From positions 246,001 through 310,000 of the forward strand of contig QVRM01007085.1 in the NCBI GenBank assembly GCA_003439945.1: DNA of 64,000 nucleotides, read 5' to 3'. A model generated the notes under the pieces. It saw only the letters and a program-made list of their open reading frames with translations, was not told the DNA's origin and made no database searches. The position numbers and the translations under genes are program-made. How positions within the stretch are numbered: position 1 is the first letter of the stretch; each line of letters opens with the position of its first letter. Source of the stretch: Dermanyssus gallinae. Lineage: Eukaryota > Arthropoda > Arachnida > Mesostigmata > Dermanyssidae. Positions 11,191 through 24,793 of the stretch are shown piece after piece.

Positions 11191-14130
11191 TTTTGTTCAT
11201 TGAGTTGTTGTTGGTTGTTCTCATTGCCAGCGTCGTCGTTGTTGTTCTTGTCATTGCTTGCGTCGTTGTGCTATAGTAATGTTATATATGTATATGTATA
11301 GAAAATATTGTGATGATTTATTAATCATTTACAATACGTTTGCACACTCGGCAGTGCTCGCCTGAACGAATAACAGAGGCGAATAACTGAGAAGACATTT
11401 TGGCATTGAGATTTCAGCGCGCAGGTGCGGAGTGCAACTTGTGTCGTGTTCTTTGTATTCTTGGTAACGGAGCCAGCTTAGGCGGGTACTAACCACACGC
11501 GTTTGCCTTAATCAACGTTTTGTCGTTCAATCGAAAATAATCGGCGACATAGTCGCTCTAACAATCTCAAAGTGCACCTTTCCAAATAGTATGTGCGCTT
11601 TGTCTTAGGATACGCCTTGTCTCTTAATACAATTGGTTGATAAATATGATTGGTTAAATGCTAATAAAAAGAGGGTACCCTCAATGTTTGTAATTATTTT
11701 TGCCGCCAAGTAAGGCACTGACAGTCTTTGTTTGTTTACAACGTTCAAACGAAGGATATTATGGCAAGCAAAGCAGTTCTCTCTCTCTAATCTCTAAATC
11801 TTTGTCAGAAGTACCGCCCCTAGTACAGACAGCATTTTAAAGTGTAAGTCATAGACCAGAATGAACATTTTGCCTATTTGACATCAACAGTGGATATCGT
11901 ACCGCGGTATGCGGCTTCTGCGTGCAGATGAGTTAGACAATCGGACAACGCGCGAGAGAAAACGGTGAAAGCACTTGAAAAGTTGTCAAAAGCTTCCTAA
12001 GTACTCAAATTTCTCTACACGAGTAGTTGCTTATGAGCAAGCTGCAACGGCTCAATTTGGGCTTCTTTCTGGCAAGAAAATGCTACGCACAATTGCTGCA
12101 GTTAAGGAAACTGCATCCATAACCGTTTAGTCACTCACCATAGATATAACGCGTCCATAGCAGCTAAAACGATGTGCCTGTTCAACGCCATATCGTGCAT
12201 TAGCCTAGATCATCAGCAGGATCTTTTTTAACGAGACTTAGGAGAAGTACCAGGCGTTTCTGACAGCCGTAGTGAAACCGTGGATTGTTACCGCGGCCGC
12301 CGGAAGACCGTCAATTTGCTTAAAGTAGCGAAGTGCATGCTCGTATAAACAATAGTATAGTTGCAATTTTTGGCGGATTTAACGTAACTTTGTGTGTACG
12401 TTAAATTGTTCCACAAAAAAAAACCCGACGACCATCGACAGCGGCACCCTCAGTTGGATATGCTGCAACCATGTGGCAAAGCTAGGCGACAGCTCTGGAT
12501 GCGCTAGAGTTTTGGAAAGTAGGACACACAGTTGTACCGTTGAACCGGGGCGGACACAGCTAGCTATTGATCGAAATAGCATTACCATTAAACTTTACTG
12601 CTAGATAGTTGTATGGCATACTCATGCATACGTCTTATCGGAAACTTACAGCAAAAAACGATCTACAAAATAGGCCAATGTACTGTGGCTTGATTAGCGG
12701 CCAGTTTCATAGACATAATCAGCCAGACTGAAGATCGCGTACGGTTTTAGTGAGCGATTCTTGCCACTAATGTTACCACCAATCTAGTACTCTGGGATTG
12801 TCATTATTTACAACGTTAACGGGACGACCCTGCTCGGCCTGCCGGACAACTATGTATCTACCGTGCCGCGATAGAACTTGATAACGCTGCCCAGTTAGCT
12901 AAACACGTATTAAGGACACGTATTATCTTAATGATATAACAGGGATTAACGTTTCAGCCTTTCACTGGTAGCGTTGATAAATCGTTGTCCGCGATCTCTT
13001 TACGAGAACTCTCGTACGCGATAGGATGGGCGTTCTAAAGATACGGGCATGATTAGCTCAGACAGTGTCCTTTGCACCTTGATTGATGGATTGTGCTACA
13101 AATAGCGCTTAACTTAGAAATAACTTGAATTTTCGTTGTAGAACCTATTAGGCAATGGAGGGCTTGTTTGTCGCAAATACAGCTCGATTGACTCACTCCG
13201 CACTAACGTAGCACTGGTTCAAGCCGTGTACACATACTTTGTGTTTTGGTTTCACACACTTTACTCTTAGAAAACATATAAATATATAAATATCCGATAA
13301 TGACAACAGTATATACTCTGTCCCTAATGAACGATTAGGTAGACTAAGTGTGGCCTTTTTGGTGTTGCCTAATGATGATCAGTGTATGTAACGAATGTTT
13401 TAAGGACATACTGGACACGGAAGCGTCAAGGCAACCCACACTTGTCTCAAAGAAATCCTGATGGTAAATAAATAACGTTATTAGTGGTTTCGTCTTCCAA
13501 ACATCTAGAGCATAACTATGCCTAGTTGAAACAACACGGCTAACTGAAATAATGTTCATAGCATTGGTATTATTAATATTCTAAAAATTTAACTGCAATG
13601 ACAAACATGTAATTGTCATAGTATTATTATAGGACAACCACTGCTTAATTTGGTACTCTTCATGGACCGTGCTATGTTTTTCGAGACAATTTTCGTACTA
13701 CGCCTGAGGAATAATCTCTCCCTATTTAAATTTATAGAGTAATGAGATCGAAAGACCAATTAGATAAGTGCTAGCAAGAAAAACAAATAGAAATGGTAAC
13801 CGCGACGGCAAAAAGCAAGCAAACATATTATCAACAGGAATGCGAACAACAGTATCACATAAGAGAATACTTCGCTAGCGCAGAAAATCAATAAACATGT
13901 TAGTAATAAAAATAAAACAAGGACTCTGTTATCGAAAAGTTGACCTGGACATCTTTCCAATTTAAGAAATCCCAAATCATAGGTAAAAAGGTTCTAGGTC
14001 GGGCGGTTTCATATGGACTGATGGGCCGTACTAGATATGCGGCCTATTTTCTATTTCTATGCCAAATTCCGTCATGATTTTGATAATTAGGGTATCTGCG
14101 TTAATAATTTCACTTTTATGGCAGCCTGTT
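11191..14130. other. Long gene-free stretch
   Basis: AT-rich with TTG-type triplets near 11204-11270. I see no gene, transposon motif or match to the duplicated units. Small open frames (12379-12604, 13344-13559, 13760-13975) look random. Confidence 0.4.
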
Positions 14131-14599
14131 TTACAGTTAACTAAATGTCGGCAACTACGATAACTACTACGAGACTCTCAAGTATATAGAGTACTTGCTG
14201 CTCACAGGACTCTTCGGGCGTTTAGAGGCTGCTTATTGATTTTAAAACTAGCTATTTTTAAGTACTCGCCAGCTCTCTTTCTCGCATAAACATGTCTTTC
14301 TGTGCCTTCCCCGATACAAGCTCGTATTAATATCTAACAGTAAAGGTACTCGGCTAAAGCAAATTCCAGCTAGCTTTAAGCCAAATTACATAAACAATTT
14401 TTATTACAGTCTGTATTCCAGTGGGCGTAGTAAATATTGTTAAGCATTCAATTGTATATAAGATTAGGATTTCTGCATAAAAGTTTTTCAAGCTGTAGAC
14501 TTTTACGACACAAATGAAGATACGTTTATTTCAATCATATTTTCTTAAGATTTGTATTAAAATAGAATGTTTGTTTATTTCACAATTAGTCTGCATTTC

Positions 14600-16450
14600 A
14601 AGATGGCATGCAGTTCTAAATATAACTTTGTCATGATATACAATCACTTTGCGATCATCCAGCAGATCTCTGTAAAACAGGACCGCGCCCGCCTTTGTCT
14701 CTACTTCTTCTTGTCTACAGGCTTGACGGTGGCCTTCTAAGCGTGATTGGTAAACGTAGGAAGTTAATCCCAGCAGCCTTGATTCGCGCGTTGATCTACT
14801 TGCTTCGACAAATACGTTGTCCTGCCATCGCAGGGCGCGTCCTTGGCCAGGACAGTCGATAGTGCCTCTTCCGCTTTGGCAAACGTACGTGAATTTATCA
14901 CGTTTATTTGCAGGCTATTTTTCTACAAAGGCGAGAAGAGGTTTTCTTCCTTCTTACGAATCCTTTCACCCTTCCTGTCAGTGGCACCGCTATCAATACG
15001 ACGGTGAAAGTCTCTGCCGATTATAGTGCGTAGCTGGAGGTTTAATTGTTTTTGAGGAGGTTTAGAGTTTAAAACACATTTACGTACGACTGAGTAAAAG
15101 CATAACTTAAGCACCTTAACATGCTCATGCTCAGACAGTGTGGGACTCAGCCACCTAACGGCAAGTCTCGCAGGCAAGCGTTGGCGCTTAGTAAAAGTTA
15201 AGCTAAAAGGTTGGGGCAATTCCCACTAAAACCTAACATGTATACACGGCAGTGACTACATATATGTATTCTCTTTAAGATAAGTCTCCGACCTGCGGGA
15301 TCCTAAACGGAGAAGTGTAACTACGCACTGGAGGTTCATTCCTGCTAGATCCGTACTGGCCGCATCGGCACCATCAACATCATCGTGATAGGTATCAGGT
15401 ACAACAATGCGCACATATTACATTCAAAATCATCCTGCTCGTAAACAGATTAAACGTCTACCTACTGGTCTACCCCGTCCTCCTTGTGAAGGACTCGCTG
15501 GCAGATGATCACGTCGCATCCCAACAAAATGCAGTTCTTTTCGCAAGAAAGTTTCTATCAAGAGTACAATGTCTAAACTTTCAAATACGCGTTGACAACG
15601 TGGGTCATTATCGGAACTGCATAATACGATGCCTGAGTTCTTACTAAAATATTGGTGTGAGTGTTAAATGCTATAATCCGACGGTAGTATGAAAGATCAC
15701 AAGTAGCAGATTCACCACGAAGGCGTGTTTCTATAACAGATGACCACCACCTTAGTTTCAGTGAGGAGCTTCCGTGGTCCGCAATGCGATAAGCTTTGTC
15801 CTGCAGATCTACCTGGTAGCCTCCAGCCTAGTTATAGTACTAACCACATATTAGAGGTCATCAGCTATAAACGACGTATATTTAAAACTCTTGCTTGAAC
15901 AATCTTAGGGAAGTACAAGATCTTAGGCTGCTGGGTAGCGAACCCCCAAATCTCGGGCAACCGGCACAGCTGTAAAGCTCCAGATAACCTTCGCAATTAC
16001 AAAGCAATAATTTGCAGCTGTGAGCAGTATGGAGCTGCTTTGGCAGAAGGCGTCATTGCTGTCTAGCTGTCTTCGTATACGCTATCCGACTCTGGGCCGG
16101 CTTCTCCATCTGCTTCTCCTGCTGTTGTTGTTGCTGCAACAGCTTAGCCGCTCTCTTTCCTGCGTTGCTGGTGCTGTTGGCCGAGATCTACAACACTCCG
16201 GGCAACATCTGTAAGAGGCGTCTGCTTCGACTGCTGCTTCTGCGGTTCCTGCGCGTGATGTTTCTGTTACCCCTTGACACCGCTGTTTCTACTGGTCTTG
16301 TTTACCAACAGTACGGGCGGCGGTAGGAACATTTGACATGTTTGAACCACTTGAGAGAGTAGAAGATAAAACACCAGGTCCACTCGCACGAGCAATCAAG
16401 TATCATGGAGCAACATACAAAACACAGCGCAGTGATGGGCGCCGCCATTT
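14600..16450. other. Unit 1-specific stretch without a gene
   Basis: Unit 2 has only about 100 bp at the matching place (37800-37905). I recognise no transposon here, so this is either an unrecognised insertion in unit 1 or a deletion in unit 2. Confidence 0.4.
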
Positions 16451-16870
16451 TGTGCCAAAATTATAAAAAACAAAACAACTAAATGAAATGCTCCTTCTCA
16501 TAGAGATAGAGTCTATAAACGAATCGCCCAAACGAGCTTTTCACATCAAGGCGGCAGCCTCACCGCTCTACACCAGCCGCAATTGTTTCCAGCCGATCGC
16601 GCCACGTTTGCCTTGAAGTAGTTCAGACTTAAATGTCTGAATCGGTCGAGCTGCCACAAACGGTGGTATATCTCGAGGGCTCTCGTGTCATCGGTGTCCT
16701 ATCTGGTGCTTTGGCCATAATGAGAACATGTGGGATGGCTAGCGGGTGAGGAATAGAAGCCAATGAATTTTTCCTTGCGCAGAATACTGTCTGGACAATG
16801 TCCATCGGATGCGGCTAGCCATCTGCTCAACGTATTTGCACGAAAATCGAAGCTCCTTTGCATATAGCTG

Positions 16871-16872
<2 letters not shown>

Positions 16873-16918
<46 letters not shown>

Positions 16919-16935
16919 GTATATATATATATATA
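16873..16935. repeat. (TA)n microsatellite
   Basis: Nearly pure alternating TA with one interruption. Confidence 0.95.
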
Positions 16936-18830
16936 GTACATTACAAGCCCTTAAAATATAACCGTCATACGGATAAACAAACAATATTTTACGATTTATT
17001 ACCTAAGATTCTGATTTTGCTGCGAAAATAGATGTTTATGGTTTGCAGTGTTTATACGTAGAAATCAGTCCTTTTTAACATATGCTTATTATAAAAGTTG
17101 TTTTGATTTGAAATTTAAATTAATATTTAGATTTTGTCATTATGTTTGCAAATTTCTATACATATTTCGATAGAGTGGATCCATGCATCGAAGCACTTTT
17201 CCAGAACGCGTTTTTCGGTCTTTTTTGCCTCCACTTCGATAGTTTCACATGTTTTAGGAATCCGTTTTCACTCTTCTTTCCTCTACATGCTTAGTAAAAC
17301 CCATTTATCTCTACAATATAATCAGTTTGAACATAAGCTTCCCCTCTGGTAGACCGCATCTCTTCGTTTTTGACACACTAATGTTTAGCTTATTTTCGCA
17401 CCACCATCGTGGATCGTCATTCAAGTCAAAATGGAGGTGCTGTCTCGATTTTCGTAAAAAGCACTTTCCAAGGCCAGCCGCGGAGGGTCAGTAAAGGCTG
17501 ATTTCTCGAAACTGCATTAAAAACTGTTTTAAAATCAAATTAAGTTGCATAAGTCAAATCTTGTTTTCCGGACCATGCATGTTCTAATATATCTATAAAC
17601 ACCCGTTCAGCCGAGCGTACTAGAAAAAACTCATTTCTTTTCTGGTATGCTCCCTTAATAAATCCTTGTAACACTCTAGAATAAGCTATAATAAAATTAT
17701 TTATTTAGGTCCTTTAGATGCACATATAATTTTTGACGCCGGCTTGATTCGGCTACGGCAGAAAGGGGAGTCCTACTACGCTAGGCTATGGAGAAAGGGG
17801 ACTCTAGAACAAGTCTTTTGACAAGAAGCGATGTAAGAACTTTGTACACCATGGTGGCTAGTGCTGTAGTACCGTCGTAGTTTGTCTGGCTTTGTGGCGT
17901 CACCATTTCCCTTACAAATGTTAGATGCCTTTAGCGCCTGAGTCGAATAGACGGTGCTAGAGGGAAAGAACGCTAGAGACGGAGAGAGTGAGAGCCAGAG
18001 AAATGAATAAAAAGGGGAGAGGCTGCTTGTGGAAGAGTAAAAAGAAAAAAATATGGTGAGTCCATGAGTATTAATATGGAACACGCTGTCACCACTGTTT
18101 GCTTATCGCTTAGACGCGCCGGATTAAAACCAATTCAGAATAGTCTGCGATACCGTATTATCAATAACAAATGCCGCCCCCTGCCCCTCCTGCGAGCTAA
18201 ATCTCCTGCTGTGCTATCGGTTTGCCCACCCGCCAGCATTCTTTATATGGTCGTAGTAATGTTGGCCGTAAGCGAACGAGTTTATCAAATAATTTTTTTG
18301 GGGTCAAATCGACTGCGTCGTGTAAGCGTGTTCAATAAAATTTAACTATAAATAACATATTGTGTGTACACGAACAACTAAACAGCTCACAAAATATGTA
18401 AGTGTCTTCATAGACAAATATTAGACATTATGCGGCAAATTGATATGTGTACTTGTGTGAACAAACCAGGCCGATACTGCATTACACTGCGATATCCAGC
18501 GGCGCAAGTTCGTGAGTTTCTCTTCTTCTCGTTTCGTTCTTTATTCGTTTCGACTGGCTACCTTGCTTGTTTCGGCGTTTACTGTTGCACATATACATAC
18601 ATATTGTTTATTTCGCTATAACTTTGCACATATGCGTTGCATAGCCATTGACTATGTACCTAACAAAGGTGATTTTAATAAATAAATAAATACATATACG
18701 TTGCATACTGTTGCACATATACGTTCCTACAAGTGAGTCTGCACAGCCGACGTCTCGCACGTTTAACCTTTCCCAACTACGCTTGTTTCTCCACACTACA
18801 AAAACGCTAAAACTAAATATATTAACACAC

Positions 18831-18852
18831 ACACATATATATATATATATAA

Positions 18853-18945
<93 letters not shown>
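18831..18945. repeat. (TA)n / (TAAA) microsatellite
   Basis: About 110 bp of TA with ATAAATAA interruptions, preceded by a short CA run. Unit 2 has a shorter TA run at the same place (44738-44763). Confidence 0.95.
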
Positions 18946-20097
18946 CTTTATTGGAGGTACCGACGAACAAAACGAATTGCAACAAGAACAACGTCAGCAA
19001 TCGACTCGTCGCTATCAATTATTGATAGCTTCCATCTAACCGCCGCTGAGAGGAAAGCCGTTCCAGGCGACCAACCGATTATGTCGCCTGCGGGACTGAC
19101 GCACTTAACTGGCGAAACCGGCTGGCTGGGTGACTGCCGTTGATAGATAGTGCCGCGTTTGGTGTTCCGGGTCGTGGCGTTACTGTTTCCGTCATCGCCA
19201 TTGTCGTGGGCGCTGTTGCTGGACAGCAAACATAACGGCAACAAAAAACGAACGAACAACAACAACAACGATAACTGCATCAACAGTGAAAGTGGGCGGA
19301 AGTATGGTCAAAGGGTGCTTTTGCCAGTCGCCCTCTTGTCGTTGGTACACTGGCGGCGTCGTTGGCTACCGTTCTCTACCGTAGGCTGCCGGCTGGCTGA
19401 TTGATTGATTGTCGGCCACCGTCAAACTCATACATCGAGGATCAATCTGCTATTGGAGCAGCTGAAGTCCTGGGCTTCAACCAAGGTACGTTCTCACAAT
19501 CGCAATTGATTGGTATTGGCTTTTTCTCTCTCTCTTGTTCTCTCAGAGACCACCATCTTTAGAGTCCTTAAAATGTCATCTAAAGTCACCATCTCGAAAT
19601 AGATGGAGGACCGGTCAACTAGTATTAACTCATGTGTGTCAAGTCCATTATACTAATCTCCATATTTCCTGGAGACGAAAACTGGTTTTACATTACTTTA
19701 AACGGTCTTGAAAGACTCAATTCTCGTTCTGTCAAAACGTGTTGAAGACAACTATATACGTAGTAGTCTAAAGGTGCAAAATTCGGAGTGCTCAATAGGC
19801 TCCCAGTCTAGGTGGCCTATTTTTTGCGGCTGGTGTTACTCACATGGGGTTGCGCGTAGTCTTGGTAAAATATGACCCCATTCCTTTTCACCAGTTGTGG
19901 ACACGTTTGGTTCAATTTTTCTTGAACTTGTTTGAGTTGTTGGCATCATCTGGTTTCTTCTCAGAAGTTCAAGGTGAACGATGCCTCTGATACACTACCA
20001 ACAACATAACCCTAGCCAGACTAGTTACCTGCTTATATTCTCGAAGCAAACCAAAATTTTTAGCGCAAGTTACGAACAAAGTGGCGGCCTGATCTGA

Positions 20098-20160
20098 GGG
20101 GTTAGTGCGCTAGACATGGTTGCCATTTACCGTCGCCGGTTCGATCCCTGTTGTTGATAT
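20098..20160 (+). repeat. tRNA-like sequence (possible SINE head)
   Basis: GGGGTTAGTGCGCTAGAC resembles an A box, and GGTTCGATCC at about 20140 is an exact B-box match, at tRNA-like spacing. The acceptor and T stems do not pair properly, so it is not a functional tRNA gene. Confidence 0.35.
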
Positions 20161-22683
20161 AAATACTCATTGCGAATAGATGACAAACCATATTGCTAAG
20201 AGTCAACGGCCATGCTTTCACAGAGACCGATGGGAGAACCCTAGATATCTCAACATGCCCGGCCCTCGGTGCTTTGAAGATATGTCTCATGACGATTCGA
20301 AGTCTGAAGGCGCCTAGAATTAAAACAGGATCCTTAAAAAAGACCTAGAAATAAAGGTCACCGAACGATCGAAGAACGTAGTTTGGCGGTGGCGATCGAG
20401 AAGAGAAGTGCAGAGGCGCATGAGCTCTAATTTGTTGCAGTTACTCTGTTTGGGCGGAACCACGTTACAGAGCTTAGAAATTATTGCCAGTTTCTGAGCG
20501 TCCCGATGGTTGCTTGGTCAACTTTAACTTCTTTCACGAGTTCTCGAGGTGTAGCCATTGGATTCTGTTGTATATGTAGGCACAAAACGCCTTCCGGCAA
20601 AGATGATCAGTCCGAGCTAAGTTCATCGTCCAGGTTAACATCTCCACCATGGTACTTGAAAAACATTTTTGGCAGATCTTTTTGTTGCTTAAGTCGTTTC
20701 CGAAAACAGTAAAGATGCTTCGACACGCTACAGCAATGTTCAAATCTCTCAGGAGCTCCTATAGGAAAGCACTTCGAATTTGCACTTTTACATTCTCCAT
20801 TTATCCGCCTTCTCAAATCCACTTAGCGTTTGGCGTCAAAGCGGAGCCTACCGACTGATACTATAAAGAAGTAAAAACGCTATATATATGCCTTGTAGCG
20901 CTAATCCCGCCTACAATATGCATAAGCTTGTTTTAGCGATATGTTAAAGCGCGATAAGGAACTGACCGATTTATTATGTGCCACGATCCTTTCCGGTCTA
21001 TAATGTTTTGCTGTATTAAGCCTACCCGTTAAAATATGCATAGTGAAACCCTTACATCGAAAACCAAATGCGTTTTTGTGTACTGTTCTACTCCAAGGCG
21101 TTTTTGTAGTCGGAACCAAATTGCTACTGCGTGCAGGTAATGTGGTTCTTGGCGTAGCAAAAACGAAAACGATTCTTCTCATAAATGCGTGGTAATAACA
21201 TTATTTCTCGGTGTTTTTTTAATTATAATATAAACAAACAAGTTCACACTTCTCAGTGTGAGCAGTGGTCATCTGTTGAAACCTATTTTCCATGATTATT
21301 CTCTAATCTGGGAGCACTACCAAAACAAACTCTAACCCGCTCGATAGTACCAGAGGTGTAAATTATATTATAACCGTTCATGCATCTCACAATTGTAGAA
21401 AAAAGCATTACAAATTATACCAATATTGATCCAAGACAACTTCTACAACAGCTGTAAAAGAGCTGGCAACTAATTCCGTAATGTCGAATACATGATAGCG
21501 TGTCATATGCAAGACAAGAGCCATAGCATTTTTATTCCATTTTTATTTTATCATTAAATTGACAGACGGTAGTTTTATTTTTTATAATGTAGCACTGCAA
21601 CCACACAATGTATGACTTTTGATGGTAAGGACGCTTTACAGATGTTCCCACACACAAAGATGTGGTAGCGTCCAATATAGTGAAGTTCACAGAAGCTATG
21701 AACGCACCCTTCAATATGTTTATAAAACATTTTGGCTTTATACGTATGTAGTGGTCGGGCCCAATTTACAGTATCTATGCCATACGGCTAAGTTTCTTCG
21801 TATATATACATCAAGGCCTCTGCTGAAAGTGCAGTTCAAGTGACATTACTTTAAATATAATTTAGTTCACGCATAATACTAACATTCACTCATCCCTACT
21901 GTTTAAATATTCATTTTATTGACTTGCTTTGGGTTACGGAATACCAATAAAGTTAGGTTTTCACTTACGTAGTCACTAGTGCACTCGTTAATTGATAACT
22001 TCAAGCAGAATACAAATCAATTGCAGTATTACAAGTAAATGTTTATACTGTAAAACCAACAAATTTGCAACTACCTTGTCCTTCTGAGAGACACAATGTT
22101 TTGCTACTTCTATATCCCCAAGGCTGTTAGGTCCAGCCTACACATCTAGATTGGCGTACCATTTAGTAATGTCTTAACTAAGCGGTTCTACTATAAATAG
22201 TTGCACGTTGAACAGTACGAAAATAGCTCATCTTATTTAAGCAGTATCAACCGAAGCAAACAAAGCCGCGATTTGCTTTTCACATAAGAATGCACACATT
22301 CTACCACATTCACACAACCGCCATCGTGGTTTAACTCAACTGCAGACAATATACCGTTGTTACAGGTATTACATGTGTATGTATAAGGCCAGTCAGAATT
22401 GTGTACTGTTTCGAAATAGTAATAAATAATTATTCCGCAGGTAAACAGGTGCCAAACAATGTAATTTTTTTTTGGAACGCCTTAATTCAAGTTAGGTGTA
22501 ACTGAAAAGAGCAAGAACGGCGACATTGTCATGGTGCCCAATCAAGACAGCAAGCAACATGCAACAAAATACGCCACAAAAGTTCTGGTAGTTTCTCAAA
22601 GTTGCGCAACAATATCCTGGCCAAGTTTTGGCCGGTATTTAGAGCGTGAAATGCAATAACCGGCAAGTTATTTTGTGTGTAGT
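20161..22683. other. Gene-poor stretch of unit 1
   Basis: No intact gene. The minus strand near 20534-20822 has overlapping frames with a protein-like composition that I cannot place. Confidence 0.35.
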
Positions 22684-23100
22684 GACAGCTCACCCCCAAT
22701 GTTCACATTACTTATTCCGGTTTTGTTTTATGGTGACAAAGGTTTCGATATGCTAATTTACTTGTCCGAAGGAGAATTGTTGTAAGCGAATTTTTACGCA
22801 ATTTTTACGCAATGCGCATGGCTTGATATGAATATATATATAAGGAATTTAACGGAGGTAGTGCCGCACAGCGAGCCGCTCGTTATTGTTGACACGTACG
22901 ATCACTTTGTTGGCTAGCACAAAGCGTTCATTCTTGTGAACGATGTCAGCGTTCAAGGGGTGGGTATTGGCCAAATTGTGGCGGTCTCTGTAAAGTACGG
23001 CATGATTAGGGGAACCGTCGAGAAGCTCCAGTGCGCGAGCGGCAACAAACCAGACCTCGTAAGCGCCCCAGACTATAGAAACGCTTGAATCTATCCGGAA
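22684..23100 (+). pseudogene. Beta-galactosidase C-terminal relic (unit 1)
   Basis: The + strand reads FTLLIPVLFYGDKGFDMLI, then (after frame damage) EPLVIVDTYDHFVG, stop, HKAFILVNDVSVQG. It ends VKYGMIRGTVEKLQCASGN. These align in order with the intact gene at 31238: YFIPDQSHGDEGYDMLV, ILLDTYASFDGWSKGFILIN and LKYGTNRVTVVELESAPSN. A Trp codon has become TAG at 22915-22917. The N-terminal and catalytic parts are not readable. It lies upstream of the live gene with later transposons between them. Confidence 0.75.
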
Positions 23101-23337
23101 CGTCCACCTTGACGTTATTGGCCATCAGCTAAAAACGCTAGCGGACAAAACCTACGTATGCACAAGCAACGAAATACACTAGTGAATATAAATTAAGAAT
23201 ATTGTTTCAGACATTTTGTGATTGTTTCTAATTCTTTACAAGGGAATTTACTATAGAATCAACTATAATACATTTTTAAAGAAAATACATTTATATGCAT
23301 AATTATTCTCTCGGACTCAAACACACAAGAAACTTTG

Positions 23338-23340
<3 letters not shown>

Positions 23341-23382
<42 letters not shown>
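23341..23382. repeat. (TA)n microsatellite
   Basis: About 42 bp of alternating TA upstream of mariner copy 2. Confidence 0.95.
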
Positions 23383-23388
<6 letters not shown>

Positions 23389-23468
23389 TAATTTGATTTG
23401 AATATATTGTAGACCAATTTTAAGTGGGGTCTCGACCTCAATAGGCATTATACTCTCGCATATATATA

Positions 23469-24791
23469 CGAGGTGTGTTCAAAAAGTATCGCGGGGGGAA
23501 AAATTTTCGCGGGTTACGTATATTCGAATTTCGATTTTTTGTGGCGTTATGTTGGTACTCATGTCTCTCACTTATGCCGACAAGCTCGGCCATTTTGAAT
23601 GTTCACTTAATTGTTGACAGCTGCTTTGCTTGCACGTGTTTTGGATCGTCTTCGATTTTTACCTATTCAAAAAAATGGATCAAAGAACCTGTATCAAATT
23701 TTGTGTGAAAAACGAAATTAAGTGCGCGGATGCATTCCGAATGTTGACTGTGGCATACGGAGAAGCTACCTTGGACCGAAGCAACGTTTATCGGTGGTAC
23801 AAAATGTTCTCAGAAGGCCGAGAAGATGTGAACGACGAAGAGCGTGCCGGACGCCCGAGCACTTCAACAACAGACGAAAAAATTAATGAAGTGGAGAAAA
23901 TGGTATTGGCCAATCGTCGAATCACCGTTAGAGAAGTTGCTGAGGACCTAAACATATCGATTGGCTCGTGCCATTCGATTTTTATCAATGATTTGGGCAT
24001 GAGACGGGTCGCCGCGAAATTCGTACCAAAATTGCTCAATTGCGACCAAAAACAGCATCGCATGAACATTGCTAATGAGATGTTGGACTCTGTCCGCGAC
24101 GACCCAAATTTGCTCCAGAGGGTCATAACTGGTGACGAATCGTGGGTTTATGGTTATGACGTGGAAACCAAAGCTCAATCATCTCAATGGAAGCTGCCGC
24201 ACGAACCAAGACCGAAAAAAGCGCGCCAAGTTCGGTCGAATGTGAAAGTTTTGCTGACAGTTTTCTTCGATTGCAGGGGCGTGGTGCATCATGAGTTCTT
24301 GCCACAGGGTAGAACGGTCAATAAGGAATATTACCTGCAAGTTATGCGCAATTTGCGCGAAGCAATCCGCCAGAAACGCCCGGATTTGTGGAAGAACAAA
24401 AATTGGCTTTTGCACCACGATAACGCCCCTGCTCACACATCGTTGCTTGTGCGCGAGTTTTTGGCCAAAAACAACACACTAATGATGCCGCAGCCACCGT
24501 ATTCCCCAGATCTGGCCCCCTGTGACTTTTTCTTGTTCCCTAAACTGAAGAGGCCCATGAAAGGACGACGTTACGCTACGCTTGACGAGATAAAGACGGC
24601 ATCGAAGGAGGAGCTGAACAAGATAAAAAAAAAATGGTTTTTTGAAGTGCTTCGAAGATTGGAAAAACCGTTGGCACAAGTGTATAATATCTCATGGGGA
24701 TTACTTTGAAGGGGACAAAATAGATATTCATGAATAAATGAATAATTTTTGAAAAAACACAAAAGTCGCGATACGTTTTGAACACACCATG
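23469..24791 (+). mobile_element. mariner element, copy 2
   Basis: A 1323-bp element flanked by TA (23467-23468 and 24792-24793) inside a TA-rich site. Ends: CGAGGTGTGTTCAAAAAGTA on the left; on the right, the reverse complement of CATGGTGTGTTCAAAACGTA. The sequence differs from copy 1 mainly just inside the left repeat (GGGGGGAAAAA replaces ACTTTTGA) and at a handful of coding positions. It is in duplication unit 1 only, so it arrived after the duplication. Confidence 0.93.
23675..24709 (+). CDS. mariner transposase, C-terminus frameshifted
   Basis: 344 residues from the same start as copy 1, with five residue differences by eye. Catalytic residues are D154, D249 and D284 (DD34D). This copy keeps His248, the Trp of SSQWK and an LGMRR context (FINDLG) that look more like the usual mariner sequence. 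It is therefore probably closer to the active ancestor. It carries the same ten-A run (24625-24634) and so the same altered C-terminus; the alternative frame reaches a stop at 24735-24737. The shared shift implies common descent from a shifted copy, with mobilisation by another transposase, or a tail that is dispensable. Confidence 0.9.
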   Translation: MDQRTCIKFCVKNEIKCADAFRMLTVAYGEATLDRSNVYRWYKMFSEGREDVNDEERAGRPSTSTTDEKINEVEKMVLANRRITVREVAEDLNISIGSCHSIFINDLGMRRVAAKFVPKLLNCDQKQHRMNIANEMLDSVRDDPNLLQRVITGDESWVYGYDVETKAQSSQWKLPHEPRPKKARQVRSNVKVLLTVFFDCRGVVHHEFLPQGRTVNKEYYLQVMRNLREAIRQKRPDLWKNKNWLLHHDNAPAHTSLLVREFLAKNNTLMMPQPPYSPDLAPCDFFLFPKLKRPMKGRRYATLDEIKTASKEELNKIKKKWFFEVLRRLEKPLAQVYNISWGLL

Positions 24792-24793
24792 TA

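Noticed and set aside
20534..20822. Overlapping minus-strand frames with a protein-like look
   Set aside because: Short, frame-broken and not matched to any family I know or to unit 2.
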